A stretch of DNA of 64,000 nt, taken from positions 186,001 through 250,000 of the forward strand of contig NZ_JAPMLV010000001.1 of NCBI RefSeq assembly GCF_026420145.1. The letters run 5' to 3'. Below are positions 31,824 to 41,428 of this stretch, piece after piece (the stretch's first letter is position 1; every line of letters starts with the position of its first letter). Position numbers and translations under genes: made by a program. The notes below the pieces were generated by a model, which searched no databases, was not told the DNA's origin, and saw only the letters and a program-made list of their open reading frames with translations. The DNA comes from Enterobacter pseudoroggenkampii (GTDB lineage: Bacteria > Pseudomonadota > Gammaproteobacteria > Enterobacterales > Enterobacteriaceae).

Positions 31824-32546
31824 TTAAAACGGAAAAGCGATCAGCTCCACACCCTCTGGCGTGACTTTGACCATGGATCCTTCTGAGTGCCATGCACCCA
31901 ACACCACGCGATGGGCCGGTTCGCCGTTGGCGATAAGGGAATGCACGTCTGGACGATGGGTATGCCCGTGGATCAACCACTGAACGCCATGTTTTTCCAT
32001 CACGTTGACCACCGCGTGAGGATTAACGTCCATGATGGTCATGGATTTGCTGCTGTTGGCGGCTTTACTGCCCGCGCGCATTCTGGCGGCGATGCGGTTG
32101 CGGATAAACAGCGGCAGGGCAAGGAACACCTTCTGGATCCACGGGGTGTGGACTTTAGCGCGAAACGCCAGGTAGCCGGTATCGTCGGTGCAGAGCGTGT
32201 CGCCGTGCATGATCAGCACCTTGCGGCCGTAGAGGTCGAGCACCTGTTCTTCCGGCAGCAGCGTCATGCCGCTTTCACGGGCGTAGCGCTTGCCGATCAG
32301 GAAATCACGGTTGCCGTGAATGAAGTAGCAGGGGACGCCGGAATCCACCAGCGCTTTAATGGCCGAAGCCATTTCACGGTGCAGCGGGTTAGGATCGTCG
32401 TCGCCAATCCAGGCTTCAAAGAGGTCGCCCAGGATGTACAGCGCATCGGCGCTTTTCGCTTCACCGCGTAAAAAACGCAGAAAACCGGCGGTTATCGCCG
32501 GTTCTTCTGTTTGCAGATGCAGATCCGCAATAAAGAGTGTCGCCAC
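31824..32546 (-). CDS. lpxH: UDP-2,3-diacylglucosamine diphosphatase
   Basis: LpxH cleaves UDP-2,3-diacylglucosamine to lipid X in lipid A synthesis, at the inner membrane face. It has 240 residues. Metallophosphoesterase motifs are all visible: FIADLHL (metal Asp and His), [25 protein letters not shown] and HGHTHRP. It starts three bases after the ppiB stop, so the two form an operon as in E. coli. Confidence 0.98.
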   Translation of the reverse strand: MATLFIADLHLQTEEPAITAGFLRFLRGEAKSADALYILGDLFEAWIGDDDPNPLHREMASAIKALVDSGVPCYFIHGNRDFLIGKRYARESGMTLLPEEQVLDLYGRKVLIMHGDTLCTDDTGYLAFRAKVHTPWIQKVFLALPLFIRNRIAARMRAGSKAANSSKSMTIMDVNPHAVVNVMEKHGVQWLIHGHTHRPDVHSLIANGEPAHRVVLGAWHSEGSMVKVTPEGVELIAFPF

Positions 32547-32549
32547 GAA

Positions 32550-33044
32550 TTACTCGCTGACGGTCACGCTTGTAATCACAACGTCTTCTTTCGGAACGTC
32601 CTGGTGCATACCGCTGCGGCCAGTAGAGACGGCTTTGATCTTGTCAACCACGTCCATACCTTCAACCACTTCTGCGAATACGCAGTAGCCCCAACCCTGC
32701 AGGCTTTCGCCGGAGAAGTTCAGGAAGTCGTTGTCCGCCACGTTAATGAAGAACTGCGCGGTTGCAGAGTGAGGTGCCTGAGTACGCGCCATCGCCAGCG
32801 TGCCGCGGGTGTTTTTCAGGCCGTTGTTCGCTTCGTTCTTGATCGGCTCTTTAGTGGCTTTCTGGTTCATGCCAGGTTCGAAACCGCCGCCCTGGATCAT
32901 AAAACCGTTGATCACGCGGTGGAAAATGGTGTTGTTGTAGAAACCTTCGCGGCAGTAGTCCAGGAAGTTTTTAACTGTTTCAGGCGCTTTGTCATCAAAG
33001 GTTTTGATTACGATATCGCCATGATTAGTGTGGAAAGTAACCAT
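32550..33044 (-). CDS. ppiB: Cytosolic peptidyl-prolyl isomerase B (cyclophilin)
   Basis: PpiB catalyses cis-trans isomerisation of Xaa-Pro bonds. It has 164 residues without a signal peptide. Cyclophilin residues are seen in [14 protein letters not shown] (catalytic Arg, Phe and Gln), GTLAMART and [14 protein letters not shown]. It is divergent from cysS and heads the ppiB-lpxH unit. Confidence 0.98.
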   Translation of the reverse strand: MVTFHTNHGDIVIKTFDDKAPETVKNFLDYCREGFYNNTIFHRVINGFMIQGGGFEPGMNQKATKEPIKNEANNGLKNTRGTLAMARTQAPHSATAQFFINVADNDFLNFSGESLQGWGYCVFAEVVEGMDVVDKIKAVSTGRSGMHQDVPKEDVVITSVTVSE

Positions 33045-33218
33045 TTTTGCATCCTGTTCCGTTATTGTGGTACGTCGACCCGCGTTCGGGTCATCTATAG
33101 GGGCTTGTTATAGCATAACCACAGGATGCGATCACCTTGCATTGTGTGCTGCTTCGGGTTTGAATTACGGGTAGAATAGCCGGTTTTCAACCACACACGT
33201 GTTTACATGGAATCTTCG

Positions 33219-34604
33219 ATGTTAAAAATCTTTAATACAATGACGCGCCAAAAAGAGGAATTTAAACCTATCCATGCCGGGGAAGTCGGCATGTACGTGT
33301 GTGGTATTACGGTTTACGATCTCTGTCACATTGGCCATGGCCGTACCTTTGTCGCTTTTGACGTGGTGTCACGCTACCTGCGTTTTCTGGGCTATACCCT
33401 GAAATACGTGCGTAATATCACCGACATCGACGACAAAATCATCAAGCGCGCTAATGAGAACGGCGAAAGCTTTGTCGCGCTGGTGGATCGCATGATCGTC
33501 GAGATGCACAAAGATTTCGACGCCCTGAATATTCAGCGCCCGGACAGCGAGCCGCGCGCGACCCACCATATTCACGAAATCATCGAGATCACCGAAAAGC
33601 TGATCGCACGCGGTCACGCCTACGTTGCGGACAACGGTGACGTGATGTTCTCGGTGCCAACGGACCCAACCTACGGTTCGCTTTCCCGTCAGGATCTGGA
33701 TCAGCTCCAGGCCGGTGCCCGTGTCGACGTGGTTGACGTGAAGCGTAACCCGATGGACTTCGTGCTGTGGAAGATGTCCAAAGAGGGGGAGCCAAGCTGG
33801 CCATCCCCGTGGGGCGAAGGCCGCCCGGGCTGGCACATTGAGTGTTCCGCGATGAACTGCAAACAGCTGGGCAAGCACTTCGACATTCACGGCGGCGGTT
33901 CAGACCTGATGTTCCCGCACCACGAAAACGAAATTGCGCAGTCCACCTGCGCCCACGGCGGCGAGTACGTGAACTACTGGATGCACTCCGGGATGGTAAT
34001 GGTTGACCGCGAGAAGATGTCGAAATCGCTGGGCAACTTCTTTACCGTGCGCGACGTGCTGAAGTATTACGACGCGGAAACCGTGCGCTACTTCCTGATG
34101 TCTGGCCACTATCGCAGCCAGCTGAACTACAGCGAAGAGAATCTGAAGCAGGCGCGCTCGGCGCTGGAGCGTCTGTACACCGCGCTGCGCGGGACCGACA
34201 GGTCTGTTCCGGCGGCAGGCGGCGAAGCGTTCGAAGCACGCTTTGTTGAGGTGATGAACGACGACTTCAACACCCCGGAAGCCTACTCCGTGCTGTTCGA
34301 CATGGCGCGCGAAGTGAACCGCCTGAAGTCAGAAGATATGGCGGCGGCGAATGCGCTGGCGTCTCATCTGCGTAAGATCTCTTCCGTGCTCGGCCTGCTG
34401 GAGCAGGATCCGGACGTGTTCCTGCAGAGCGGTGCGCAGGCGGACGACGGCGAAGTGGCGGAAATTGAAGCGTTGATCAAAGCGCGTCTGGAAGCGCGTC
34501 AGGCGAAAGACTGGGCGGCGGCCGATGCGGCGCGTAACCGTCTGACCGAGATGGGCATCATTCTGGAAGACGGCCCGCAGGGTACCACCTGGCGCCGTAA
34601 GTAA
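33219..34604 (+). CDS. cysS: Cysteinyl-tRNA synthetase
   Basis: This class I synthetase charges tRNA-Cys. I chose ATG 33219 ([15 protein letters not shown]), giving 461 residues as in E. coli. The zinc-site Cys28 is in MYVCGIT, the HIGH motif in CHIGHGRT, further zinc ligands in HIECSAMN and [10 protein letters not shown], and the KMSKS loop in [15 protein letters not shown]-type repeat follows. Confidence 0.99.
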   Translation: MLKIFNTMTRQKEEFKPIHAGEVGMYVCGITVYDLCHIGHGRTFVAFDVVSRYLRFLGYTLKYVRNITDIDDKIIKRANENGESFVALVDRMIVEMHKDFDALNIQRPDSEPRATHHIHEIIEITEKLIARGHAYVADNGDVMFSVPTDPTYGSLSRQDLDQLQAGARVDVVDVKRNPMDFVLWKMSKEGEPSWPSPWGEGRPGWHIECSAMNCKQLGKHFDIHGGGSDLMFPHHENEIAQSTCAHGGEYVNYWMHSGMVMVDREKMSKSLGNFFTVRDVLKYYDAETVRYFLMSGHYRSQLNYSEENLKQARSALERLYTALRGTDRSVPAAGGEAFEARFVEVMNDDFNTPEAYSVLFDMAREVNRLKSEDMAAANALASHLRKISSVLGLLEQDPDVFLQSGAQADDGEVAEIEALIKARLEARQAKDWAAADAARNRLTEMGIILEDGPQGTTWRRK

Positions 34605-34613
34605 GTCTGTAAC

Positions 34614-34684
34614 GCCCGGTGGCGCTTACGCTTACCGGGCCTACGGGTAAAAGTAGGCCGGGTAAGGCGCAGCCGCCACCCGGC
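34614..34684. repeat. REP/BIME-type repeat pair after cysS
   Basis: Two inverted units lie at 34614-34644 (GCCCGGTGGCGCTTACGCTT then ACCGGGCCTAC) and 34653-34684 (GTAGGCCGGGTAAGGCGCAG then CCGCCACCCGGC), followed by seven T. They separate the convergent genes cysS and ybcI and may act as terminator for cysS. Confidence 0.88.
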
Positions 34685-34689
34685 TTTTT

Positions 34690-35211
34690 TTACCTTCTTC
34701 TCCACCACAACATTCCCATCAGCACAACCCCCGGCAGCCACACCCACAGCAGTTCTGAAATAATCACCTGCTGCCCGTACGGCGTGGTATAGCGTGAGAG
34801 CGCAAACGGCGCGACCTTAATCACCTGCCACGGCGCAAAGAAGCGTTCATCTGACCACGGCCACAGCCAGCCGACGCCTTTTCCGCCTGTGGTAATCGAA
34901 TCCAGCAGGCTGTGCGACAGCAGTGATACCGTTAAAAACAGCCAGCACCGCGTCAGGCTGGCCCTGAACCATCGTCGTCCAGTCAGCACGCAAAGTATCG
35001 GCACCACGAAGGCGAACAGCAGGGAGTGGGTAAAGCCGCGATGGCCGAAAACATTTCCATACGCGACGCCGAACCTGAACGCCAGCACGTCGGCATCCGG
35101 CAGCATGGCGAGGACAATCCCGGCAAACAACAGGCGAGGAGGAATCACTTTGGTTCCCAGGCCTAAGCCCAGACAAAGCGGAACAGCAGCGTGCGTAATA
35201 ACGGTAGGCAT
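34690..35211 (-). CDS. ybcI: Inner membrane metal-dependent hydrolase-like protein YbcI
   Basis: YbcI is a small LexA-regulated-type DUF457 (YdjM-like) membrane protein of unknown function. ATG 35211 (MPTVITHAAVPLCLG) gives 173 residues, the E. coli length. The conserved His/Asp residues of the family are seen in THAAVP, LPDADVLAFRFG, HRGFTHSLLF and HSLLDSITTGGKG, within four to five hydrophobic segments. Confidence 0.93.
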   Translation of the reverse strand: MPTVITHAAVPLCLGLGLGTKVIPPRLLFAGIVLAMLPDADVLAFRFGVAYGNVFGHRGFTHSLLFAFVVPILCVLTGRRWFRASLTRCWLFLTVSLLSHSLLDSITTGGKGVGWLWPWSDERFFAPWQVIKVAPFALSRYTTPYGQQVIISELLWVWLPGVVLMGMLWWRRR

Positions 35212-35284
35212 TGACATTATCCATGGCAAATCATGGAAATATAGCAGTAAACCCGCGCCAGCAGACCCGCGTCAAATTCTTATT

Positions 35285-36301
35285 TTACGCCGACTCGCGC
35301 GCGATAAGCTGCCCGGAAAGCGTAATGCGCTGGGTTTGCAGCGTCGGCTCCTTCAGCGTGCGAATAATCAGCCCGGCCGCCTGACGCCCCGTCTCTTCGC
35401 TGGCGGACGAGACGTAGGTAAACGAGGGCGAGGTGAGGTTAACGTGGAGCATATCTTCGAAACCGACCAGCGCGACCTGCTGTGTTAAAAACACATCTTT
35501 ACCCACCGTACGCCCGACCTGATGAATACCGGAGATGGAGCCGATCATGGCATCCGGCGAGTGGCAGAGCAGGGCGGTGATAGTATTGTTTTTTTCCAGC
35601 AGCTGGCGGGTGGCGAAACCCGCAGCCAGGGTGTCATCGCTGCAGGCCGGAGAGTATTCATCGCGCCAGACCAGCCCGTTTTGCGCCATCGCGCTGCGAA
35701 AACCGAGCAGGCGCTGTTCGCGGATAAGGCAGCCTTCGCGTCCGCCAATGTAGGCGATATTGCGATGACCGCGCTCGATAAGATAACGCACCGCCAGACT
35801 GGCCGCCTGACGGTTATCGCGCATCACCAGATTGCATTTTTCATCCAGCAGCGACTGAGAGACCACCACCAGCGGCAGCGGGCAGCGGCGAATCTGTTCC
35901 GGTAGGGTAGAGGTGCGGGTATCCGAGGCCAGATAGATCACCCCTGCGACGCCCTGCTGCTTAAACGACAGCAGGCAGCGCTCAAGTTGGTCATGGTCGT
36001 TCTGGGGCTGGCCGAGAAAAACCATATACCCCTGTTTTTCAAGATCCTGAACGATGCTCGCCATCACCTTGATGGAGAAACTGTCGCTAAAGTCACGGAG
36101 GATCAGGCCAATCAGATTGGACGTATTGGCGCGGAGGTTGGCAGCGGCAACGTTATGAACATAGCCCAGCGTATTGATGGCAGCGTTGACCTTCTCGATC
36201 GTTGCCTCTGAGATTTTCCCTTTCTGGCGCAGCACCAGCGAGACGGTGGAAACCGACACGCCCGCGTGCTTTGCGACATCAATAATGCTGACTTTCTTCA
36301 A
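35285..36301 (-). CDS. LacI-family repressor, MalI-like
   Basis: It has 338 residues. The N-terminal LacI helix-turn-helix (SIIDVAKHAGVSVSTVSLVL) is followed by the hinge helix (VAAANLRANTSN) and a periplasmic-binding-protein-like sugar domain (LIGLILRDFSDSFSIKVMAS onward). The closest relative I know is E. coli MalI. It lies 83 bases downstream of a PTS permease gene on the same strand, with a terminator hairpin between. Palindromic operators lie before the PTS gene, so it most likely represses that gene and possibly itself. The inducer is unknown. Confidence 0.88.
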   Translation of the reverse strand: MKKVSIIDVAKHAGVSVSTVSLVLRQKGKISEATIEKVNAAINTLGYVHNVAAANLRANTSNLIGLILRDFSDSFSIKVMASIVQDLEKQGYMVFLGQPQNDHDQLERCLLSFKQQGVAGVIYLASDTRTSTLPEQIRRCPLPLVVVSQSLLDEKCNLVMRDNRQAASLAVRYLIERGHRNIAYIGGREGCLIREQRLLGFRSAMAQNGLVWRDEYSPACSDDTLAAGFATRQLLEKNNTITALLCHSPDAMIGSISGIHQVGRTVGKDVFLTQQVALVGFEDMLHVNLTSPSFTYVSSASEETGRQAAGLIIRTLKEPTLQTQRITLSGQLIARESA

Positions 36302-36340
36302 AACCGCTCCCTGAAATTTACCGATTATCAGCCAGATAAA

Positions 36341-36369
36341 ACACGTCTCCCAGCGTACAGGAGACGTGT
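36341..36369 (-). terminator. Terminator between the PTS gene and the LacI-type repressor
   Basis: ACACGTCTCC (36341-36350) pairs perfectly with GGAGACGTGT (36360-36369); on the minus strand the stem is followed by TTTATC. It would reduce read-through from the permease gene into the repressor gene. Confidence 0.82.
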
Positions 36370-36384
36370 CGTTCAGGCATCTTA

Positions 36385-37884
36385 TTATTTGCCGATCATG
36401 GTGGACATGGTCTGGGCGATAAACTGTGCTCTGGCACCGAAAATCACCTGAATACCGTTGTCGCCGACAAAGACCACGCCGCGCGCGCCGAGTCCGTTCA
36501 GGCCGTCTTTATCCACCACCTCACTTTTTGTCACTTCCAGGCGAAGACGGGTGATACAGGCGCCGACGGAGTCGATGTTATGCGCCCCGCCCAGCAGGGT
36601 GATGATCTCGGTCGCGAGTTCAGAATCAGATTTCTCATCCGCGTTGGCGGTCACTTCAGTGCGGCCCGGCGTTTTCACGTCGAAGCGACGGATCACAAAG
36701 CGGAACGTGAAGTAATAAATCAGGCCCATTGGAATGCCGATGATAATGGCGCTCAGGAAGTGGGTCTGGTAGCCGTTAAACGACGGCAGGATCCCGAATG
36801 ACAGATAGTCGATAAAGCCTGCAGAGAACGACTTGGCGATATGCGCATGCAGCAGGTACATGGTCATGTAGGCCAGACCCGCCATGATGGCGTTAAAGAC
36901 GTACAGAATCGGTGCCACGAAGATAAAGGTAAACTCAACCGGTTCGGTGATCCCCGTCAGGAAGCAGGTGAGCGCCGCGGAGAACAGAATACCGGCCGCG
37001 ATTTTCTTATTCTTCGTATGGGCTTCGTGATACATCGCCAGGCACGCGGCGGGCAGCGCGAACAGCATCAGCGGGAATTCACCCTGCATGAACTTACCGG
37101 CGTTCTGGTAGGTGTCGCTGCTGAAGGATTTCACCCCTTCTTCCAGCATCTTGAACCAGATGGTCTGGTCGCCATGGATCACCTGGCCTGCCTGGGTGGT
37201 GTAATCGCCAAACGAATACCAGAACGACGGATACCAGATATGGTGCAGACCGAGCGGGATCAGCGCACGTTCCACCAGACCGAAGATAAAGGTCGACGCC
37301 GCCTGATTATCGCCGTTCACCACCACGGAGAGCGCGTCGATACCGGCCTGGATATGCTGCCAGACGTACGGCAGCAGCAGCCCCATCAGGAAAGAGAGGA
37401 ACGCCGTTGCAATCGCCACGAAGCGCTTGCCGGAAAAGAAGCCCAGGAACTCCGGAAGCTGCATGGTGTGGAAGCGGTTATAGCACCAGGCCGCGAGAAT
37501 ACCGCAGATTAGGCCGCCGAAGACGCCCATCTGCAGCGTCGGAATGCCCACCACCATGGCGTATTTCCCGCCCTGGGAGGCCATTTCCGGCGTGATGCTC
37601 AGCACGGTGCTGATGGTGATATTGGTGACAAACACCGAAACGGCCGCAGACAGCGCCGCGATGCCGGATTCTGATGCCAGACCCACGGCGGAGCCAATGG
37701 CAAACAGCATTGGCAGGTTATCAAAAATAACCCCACCCGCGTTCATCATCAGCGGCAGATGGAACTTATCGCCGAAGGCCAGCAGCAGGCCCGCAGCGGG
37801 AAGCAGTGAAATTGGCAGCATTAAGGCGCGACCAATCATCGATAACTTAGACAGCGATTTAACAAACCCTGATATCAGACTCAT
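36385..37884 (-). CDS. PTS EIICB component, glucose/maltose family
   Basis: This is a sugar-transporting phosphotransferase of 499 residues. The EIIC part (about 1-400) has about ten membrane segments and the sugar-binding signature GITEPVEFTFIF. The C-terminal EIIB domain (about 420-499) carries the phosphorylated cysteine in ACITRLRLEV. No EIIA domain is present, so phosphate must come from a separate EIIA such as Crr, as for MalX and PtsG. The sequence resembles MalX (530 residues in E. coli), but no malY-like gene is next to it. Substrate is unproven. Tandem operator-like palindromes lie upstream. Confidence 0.9.
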   Translation of the reverse strand: MSLISGFVKSLSKLSMIGRALMLPISLLPAAGLLLAFGDKFHLPLMMNAGGVIFDNLPMLFAIGSAVGLASESGIAALSAAVSVFVTNITISTVLSITPEMASQGGKYAMVVGIPTLQMGVFGGLICGILAAWCYNRFHTMQLPEFLGFFSGKRFVAIATAFLSFLMGLLLPYVWQHIQAGIDALSVVVNGDNQAASTFIFGLVERALIPLGLHHIWYPSFWYSFGDYTTQAGQVIHGDQTIWFKMLEEGVKSFSSDTYQNAGKFMQGEFPLMLFALPAACLAMYHEAHTKNKKIAAGILFSAALTCFLTGITEPVEFTFIFVAPILYVFNAIMAGLAYMTMYLLHAHIAKSFSAGFIDYLSFGILPSFNGYQTHFLSAIIIGIPMGLIYYFTFRFVIRRFDVKTPGRTEVTANADEKSDSELATEIITLLGGAHNIDSVGACITRLRLEVTKSEVVDKDGLNGLGARGVVFVGDNGIQVIFGARAQFIAQTMSTMIGK

Positions 37885-37927
37885 GCTGATTTCCCCCGAG
37901 TAGCGCTTTTTTTGGCGCTGTTATTGT

Positions 37928-37957
37928 AAGTAGAACGTTTTAGTAGAACGTTCTACT
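37928..37957 (-). promoter_or_regulatory. Tandem LacI-type operators upstream of the PTS gene
   Basis: A perfect 16-bp palindrome AGTAGAACGTTCTACT lies at 37942-37957. A second imperfect copy, AAGTAGAACGTTTTA, starts at 37928, so the centres are about 13-14 bases apart. The central AACGTT with a CG dyad is typical of LacI-family operators. They begin about 44 bases before the PTS start codon. Confidence 0.82.
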
Positions 37958-38075
37958 TATCGTGGGCAAAGAGTGAAAAACGCGCAACTGAATTTTCACG
38001 TTTCAACAGATGAAATAGTGATTATTTGAAGTTGATCGATAAATAACCGTGATGGGTGTGAGGGAATTTTTTATC

Positions 38076-38112
38076 CCCTCTCCCTGAGGGAGAGGGTTGG
38101 GGTGAGGGCATC
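38076..38112. repeat. Dispersed palindromic intergenic repeat, copy 4
   Basis: CCCTCTCCC (38076-38084) pairs with GGGAGAGGG (38088-38096) over loop TGA, then the tail TTGGGGTGAGGGCATC. It lies immediately downstream of the ybcJ stop codon. Confidence 0.85.
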
Positions 38113-38119
38113 AAACGGC

Positions 38120-38332
38120 TCAGGCCGTCACGGTTACGCTCTGTCCTTCAAAGCTCACGGTCTGTCCCGCGACAATCTTGCAGCGCTTGCGGGTTTCCAC
38201 CACGCCGTCGACTTTTACCAGCCCGTCGGCGATAACGATTTTCGCCTGCGCGCCGCTTTCGCTCCAGCCTTCCAGCTTGAGCAGATCGCACAGCTCAACG
38301 TGCGGGTGTTTACCTAATGAAAAAGTCGCCAT
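38120..38332 (-). CDS. ybcJ: S4-like RNA-binding protein YbcJ
   Basis: It is a 70-residue protein with an S4-type RNA-binding fold (MATFSLGKHPHVELCDLLKL, then GLVKVDGVVETRKRCKI). Its role is not established, though an RNA-related function is likely. It starts one base after the folD stop on the same strand, forming a folD-ybcJ unit as in E. coli. Confidence 0.94.
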   Translation of the reverse strand: MATFSLGKHPHVELCDLLKLEGWSESGAQAKIVIADGLVKVDGVVETRKRCKIVAGQTVSFEGQSVTVTA

Positions 38333-38333
38333 C

Positions 38334-39200
38334 TTACGCGTCCTCTACGTCGTGATATTCTTCGCATGCCTGCAAAGTATTCTGAATCAGCGTTGCGACG
38401 GTCATTGGACCTACGCCGCCCGGTACGGGGGTAATGTAAGAGGCGCGCGCGGCGGCATCTTCATACACCACGTCGCCAACCACTTTGCCGTTTTCCAGAC
38501 GGTTAATCCCGACGTCCACGACGATTGCACCCTCTTTAATCCACTCGCCCGGAATAAAGCCCGGCTTACCGACCGCGACGATCAGCAGATCGGCATTTTC
38601 GACGTGATGACGCAGGTTCTTGGTGAAGCGGTGGGTCACGGTGGTGGTGCAGCCGGCCAGCAGCAGCTCCATGCTCATCGGACGGCCCACGATGTTAGAG
38701 GCACCAATCACCACGGCGTTCAGGCCGTAAGTATCGATGTTATAGCGCTCCAGCAGCGTCACAATGCCGCGCGGCGTGCACGGGCGCAGACGCGGCGCAC
38801 GCTGGCACAGGCGGCCAACGTTGTACGGATGGAAACCGTCCACGTCTTTATCCGGTGCGATACGCTCCAGCACCTTCACGTTGTCGATACCTGCTGGCAG
38901 CGGCAACTGAACCAGAATGCCGTCGATCTCTTTATCGGCATTCAGAGTGTCAATAAGTTCCAGCAGTTCTGCTTCGCTGGTGGTTTCCGGCAAATCGTAA
39001 GAGCGGGAGACGAAGCCGACCTCTTCACACGCTTTGCGCTTGCTGCCGACATAAATCTGCGATGCCGGGTTGCTGCCAACCAGCACAACGGCCAGCCCGG
39101 GGGCGCGTTTTCCGGCGGCTTTACGCGCCTTCACTTTTTCCGCGACCTCAGAGCGCACCTGCTGCGCAATCGTTTTACCGTCAATAATCTTTGCTGCCAT
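38334..39200 (-). CDS. folD: Methylenetetrahydrofolate dehydrogenase/cyclohydrolase
   Basis: FolD interconverts 5,10-methylene-, methenyl- and 10-formyl-tetrahydrofolate with NADP. It has 288 residues. The active-site segment [17 protein letters not shown] holds the catalytic Tyr and Lys, followed by VQLPLPAG, the cofactor motif [10 protein letters not shown] and the C-terminal [12 protein letters not shown]. It is the boundary gene of the fim cluster, as in Salmonella. Confidence 0.99.
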   Translation of the reverse strand: MAAKIIDGKTIAQQVRSEVAEKVKARKAAGKRAPGLAVVLVGSNPASQIYVGSKRKACEEVGFVSRSYDLPETTSEAELLELIDTLNADKEIDGILVQLPLPAGIDNVKVLERIAPDKDVDGFHPYNVGRLCQRAPRLRPCTPRGIVTLLERYNIDTYGLNAVVIGASNIVGRPMSMELLLAGCTTTVTHRFTKNLRHHVENADLLIVAVGKPGFIPGEWIKEGAIVVDVGINRLENGKVVGDVVYEDAAARASYITPVPGGVGPMTVATLIQNTLQACEEYHDVEDA

Positions 39201-39509
39201 CAGAGAGAAGATTCCGTCTGTAACGTTCGAAAGGGGGGATGCGTGTATTTTGTCAGAAGCGAGCCTCGCTGTCAGTCACCCTTTACGCGTTTTTATCAGC
39301 AAGACGCAAAAACCCTTCTTAAGGGATGGTCAATTTCTTAGGCGGGATTAGGATGTGACCTGGCGAAATGGCAGCGTTTTGACATATTTAAAAATCGCCT
39401 CCTGAGCTACTTTGTCTCCTCCGAAATAAGCTTTCAATTACTCAATTGAACGTATTTCTTATTCCCGATTATTCGCGGGAAGGGTTATTTACATTTTAAA
39501 GGAATAGAC
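39201..39509 (+). promoter_or_regulatory. fimA upstream region
   Basis: This 309-base AT-rich region holds the divergent promoters of folD and fimA. It contains an inverted repeat TTCAAT-N6-ATTGAA (39433-39450) and a small hairpin TTCCCG/CGGGAA (39462-39481) just before the fimA ribosome site AAAGGAAT. I see no copies of TTGGGGCCA, the E. coli fimS recombination repeat, so phase variation by inversion of this promoter is not indicated. Confidence 0.6.
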
Positions 39510-40073
39510 ATGAAACTCAGCAACATTGCTTCTACTGTTATTGCAACTTTGGCCCTGGTTGCGGGTGCCGCAAATGCAGCAGATCCTGCTGCGCCGGTTT
39601 CCGTAAATGGCGGTACCGTACATTTTAAAGGTGAGCTGGTTAATGCCGCTTGTTCAGTAAATACGGATTCTTCCGAGCAGACCGTTAATCTGGGTCAGTA
39701 TCGCACCGCGAAATTTACCAAAGTGGGCGACACCACCTCTAATATTCCATTCAACATTGAACTGAATGATTGCGATCCGCTGGTTGCCAAAACTGCAGCT
39801 GTTGCGTTCACCGGTCAGATCGACCCAACCGACAAAACCCTGCTGGCCGTGACCTCCGGTAACAACGACAACACCGCGAAAGGCGTGGGTATCGAGATCC
39901 TCGACAGCAAATCCAGCGTTCTGACCCCAGACGGCGCGACCTTCTCTGCTGCGCAGACGCTGATCGAAGGGACCAACACCCTGAAGTTCACCGCGCGTTA
40001 TAAATCAACGGCTGCCACCACCGAGCCGGGCCAGGCGAACGCTGACGCCACCTTCGTAATGAAATACGAGTAA
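39510..40073 (+). CDS. fimA: Type 1 fimbrial major subunit
   Basis: This is the major pilin of a chaperone-usher fimbria. It has 187 residues: signal peptide [20 protein letters not shown] with cleavage after ANA, an early Cys pair region ([14 protein letters not shown] and LNDCDPL) that forms the conserved disulfide, and the C-terminal donor-strand pattern [14 protein letters not shown] with the penultimate Tyr. It heads fimA-I-C-D-H-F in the Salmonella order. E. coli has the related sfmA at this position. Confidence 0.95.
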   Translation: MKLSNIASTVIATLALVAGAANAADPAAPVSVNGGTVHFKGELVNAACSVNTDSSEQTVNLGQYRTAKFTKVGDTTSNIPFNIELNDCDPLVAKTAAVAFTGQIDPTDKTLLAVTSGNNDNTAKGVGIEILDSKSSVLTPDGATFSAAQTLIEGTNTLKFTARYKSTAATTEPGQANADATFVMKYE

Positions 40074-40095
40074 TTCCTCCGCACAGGGATGTTCA

Positions 40096-40113
40096 GGCCT
40101 CAGGGACGAGGCC
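40096..40113 (+). terminator. Hairpin between fimA and fimI
   Basis: GGCCTC (40096-40101) pairs with GAGGCC (40108-40113). There is no T-run, so it is more likely an attenuator or RNA-stability element, giving more fimA mRNA than downstream message. That role is inferred from similar pilin operons. Confidence 0.45.
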
Positions 40114-40141
40114 CGTCATACGCTATTGCCAGGAACGAAGG

Positions 40142-40687
40142 ATGACAAGGACTGGAACACTACTGCTGTTAACCCTTGCGATGGCTTGCCCGGCTTCGGC
40201 GCATACCGTGGTGATCGAAGGTGGCAAGGTTCATCTCCGGGGTGAACTGGTGAACGGCGGCTGCGCTGTGGCGCCCGACAGTCAGAACATGCGCATCGAC
40301 ATGGGGCAGTATCGAACCAACTCATTTTCCGGCGTGGGCAGTTTTTCCACGGTGAATGTGCCTTTCACCGTGCGGCTGCTGGACTGCAGCGTTGATGTTT
40401 CGCGCACCGTGGGGATCCAGTTTCAGGGCGTCACACCCGCAGAGGATCCGCAGGTCTTTCTGGCGACATCGCGGCCGGGTGAAACACCTGTCAGCAGCGG
40501 CGTCGGGCTGGCGCTCTTTGACGAACAGCAGCGTCAGATTATCCCAAACGCCACGGCCATCAGCTGGCTGCCGATCGAAACTCGCGAGCTCGCGTTCCAT
40601 TTTAGCGCTCGCTATCGGGCTATTTCCGAACATCTCGAGCCAGGCAAAATTCAGTCGGATGTCTGGTTTACGTTGATTTATCCATAA
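40142..40687 (+). CDS. fimI: Fimbrial protein FimI
   Basis: A pilin-like minor subunit of 181 residues. It has a signal peptide ([20 protein letters not shown]), an early cysteine in GGCAVAPDS and a second in LLDCSVDV, and ends [17 protein letters not shown] with the pilin C-terminal pattern. The N-terminus of the mature protein resembles FimA ([18 protein letters not shown]). In other type 1 systems FimI helps anchor or terminate the pilus at the usher. It lies between fimA and the chaperone gene. Confidence 0.9.
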   Translation: MTRTGTLLLLTLAMACPASAHTVVIEGGKVHLRGELVNGGCAVAPDSQNMRIDMGQYRTNSFSGVGSFSTVNVPFTVRLLDCSVDVSRTVGIQFQGVTPAEDPQVFLATSRPGETPVSSGVGLALFDEQQRQIIPNATAISWLPIETRELAFHFSARYRAISEHLEPGKIQSDVWFTLIYP

Positions 40688-40721
40688 CACCTGCGAACAC
40701 ATTATTAAAGGTACGGTTGTG

Positions 40722-41414
40722 ATGAATACCCTAATTAAACCAGGACTTTTTTTATCGTTTATTTTGATGATGGTTTCTGCCTGCGCAAATGCATCCGGCG
40801 GTATTGCGCTGGGGGCCACGCGCGTTATTTATCCGGCAGAGGCGAAGCAAACGTCGCTGGCGATCACCAACAGCAACAAACAGGAACGCTATTTAATTAA
40901 CGCGTGGATCGAAAATGCGAATGGGCAAAAAGAAAAAACCTTTGCCGTCACGCCGCCCCTGTTTGTTAGCGAGCCGAACAGTGAAAACACGCTGCGTATT
41001 ATTTACGCCGGGCCGGCGCTGCCTGCCGACCGCGAATCGCTGTTTTACATGAACGTGAAGGCGATCCCGTCAGTGAACAAAGCCAAAACGGAAAACAATA
41101 ACGTGCTGCAGCTGGCGATCCTCTCGCGCATCAAGCTGTTTGTACGCCCTAACAACCTGGCGATGCAGCCGGAAGAGGCGCTTTCCCAGCTGCGGTTCGA
41201 ACGCGCGGGTAACCACCTCAAAGTTAGCAACGCGTCCCCGTATTACATCACCCTCGTCAATCTGAAGCTGGGCGGGCAGCAGCTGGATAACCTAATGGTT
41301 GCGCCGAAAAGCTCGGCTCAGCAGGTGCTGCCAGCCGGTGCCAGCGGTACGCTTTCCTGGCAGAGCGTGAATGACTACGGTGCCATCACCCCGGCGCGTA
41401 GCGTCAACCTGTGA
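40722..41414 (+). CDS. fimC: Fimbrial periplasmic chaperone FimC
   Basis: FimC folds pilin subunits by donor-strand complementation and delivers them to the usher. It has 230 residues from ATG 40722 (a GTG one codon earlier is also possible; AAAGG lies upstream). A signal peptide ends in ANA. The chaperone signature is visible in [13 protein letters not shown] (with the conserved Arg), [37 protein letters not shown] and [12 protein letters not shown]. The stop overlaps a GTG that could start fimD. Confidence 0.95.
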   Translation: MNTLIKPGLFLSFILMMVSACANASGGIALGATRVIYPAEAKQTSLAITNSNKQERYLINAWIENANGQKEKTFAVTPPLFVSEPNSENTLRIIYAGPALPADRESLFYMNVKAIPSVNKAKTENNNVLQLAILSRIKLFVRPNNLAMQPEEALSQLRFERAGNHLKVSNASPYYITLVNLKLGGQQLDNLMVAPKSSAQQVLPAGASGTLSWQSVNDYGAITPARSVNL

Positions 41415-41428
41415 GCAGAGTCAGGGCG

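Noticed and set aside
39201..39509. Invertible fimS-type phase switch before fimA
   Set aside because: The 9-bp recombination repeat TTGGGGCCA is absent and no FimB/FimE-type recombinase gene is nearby.
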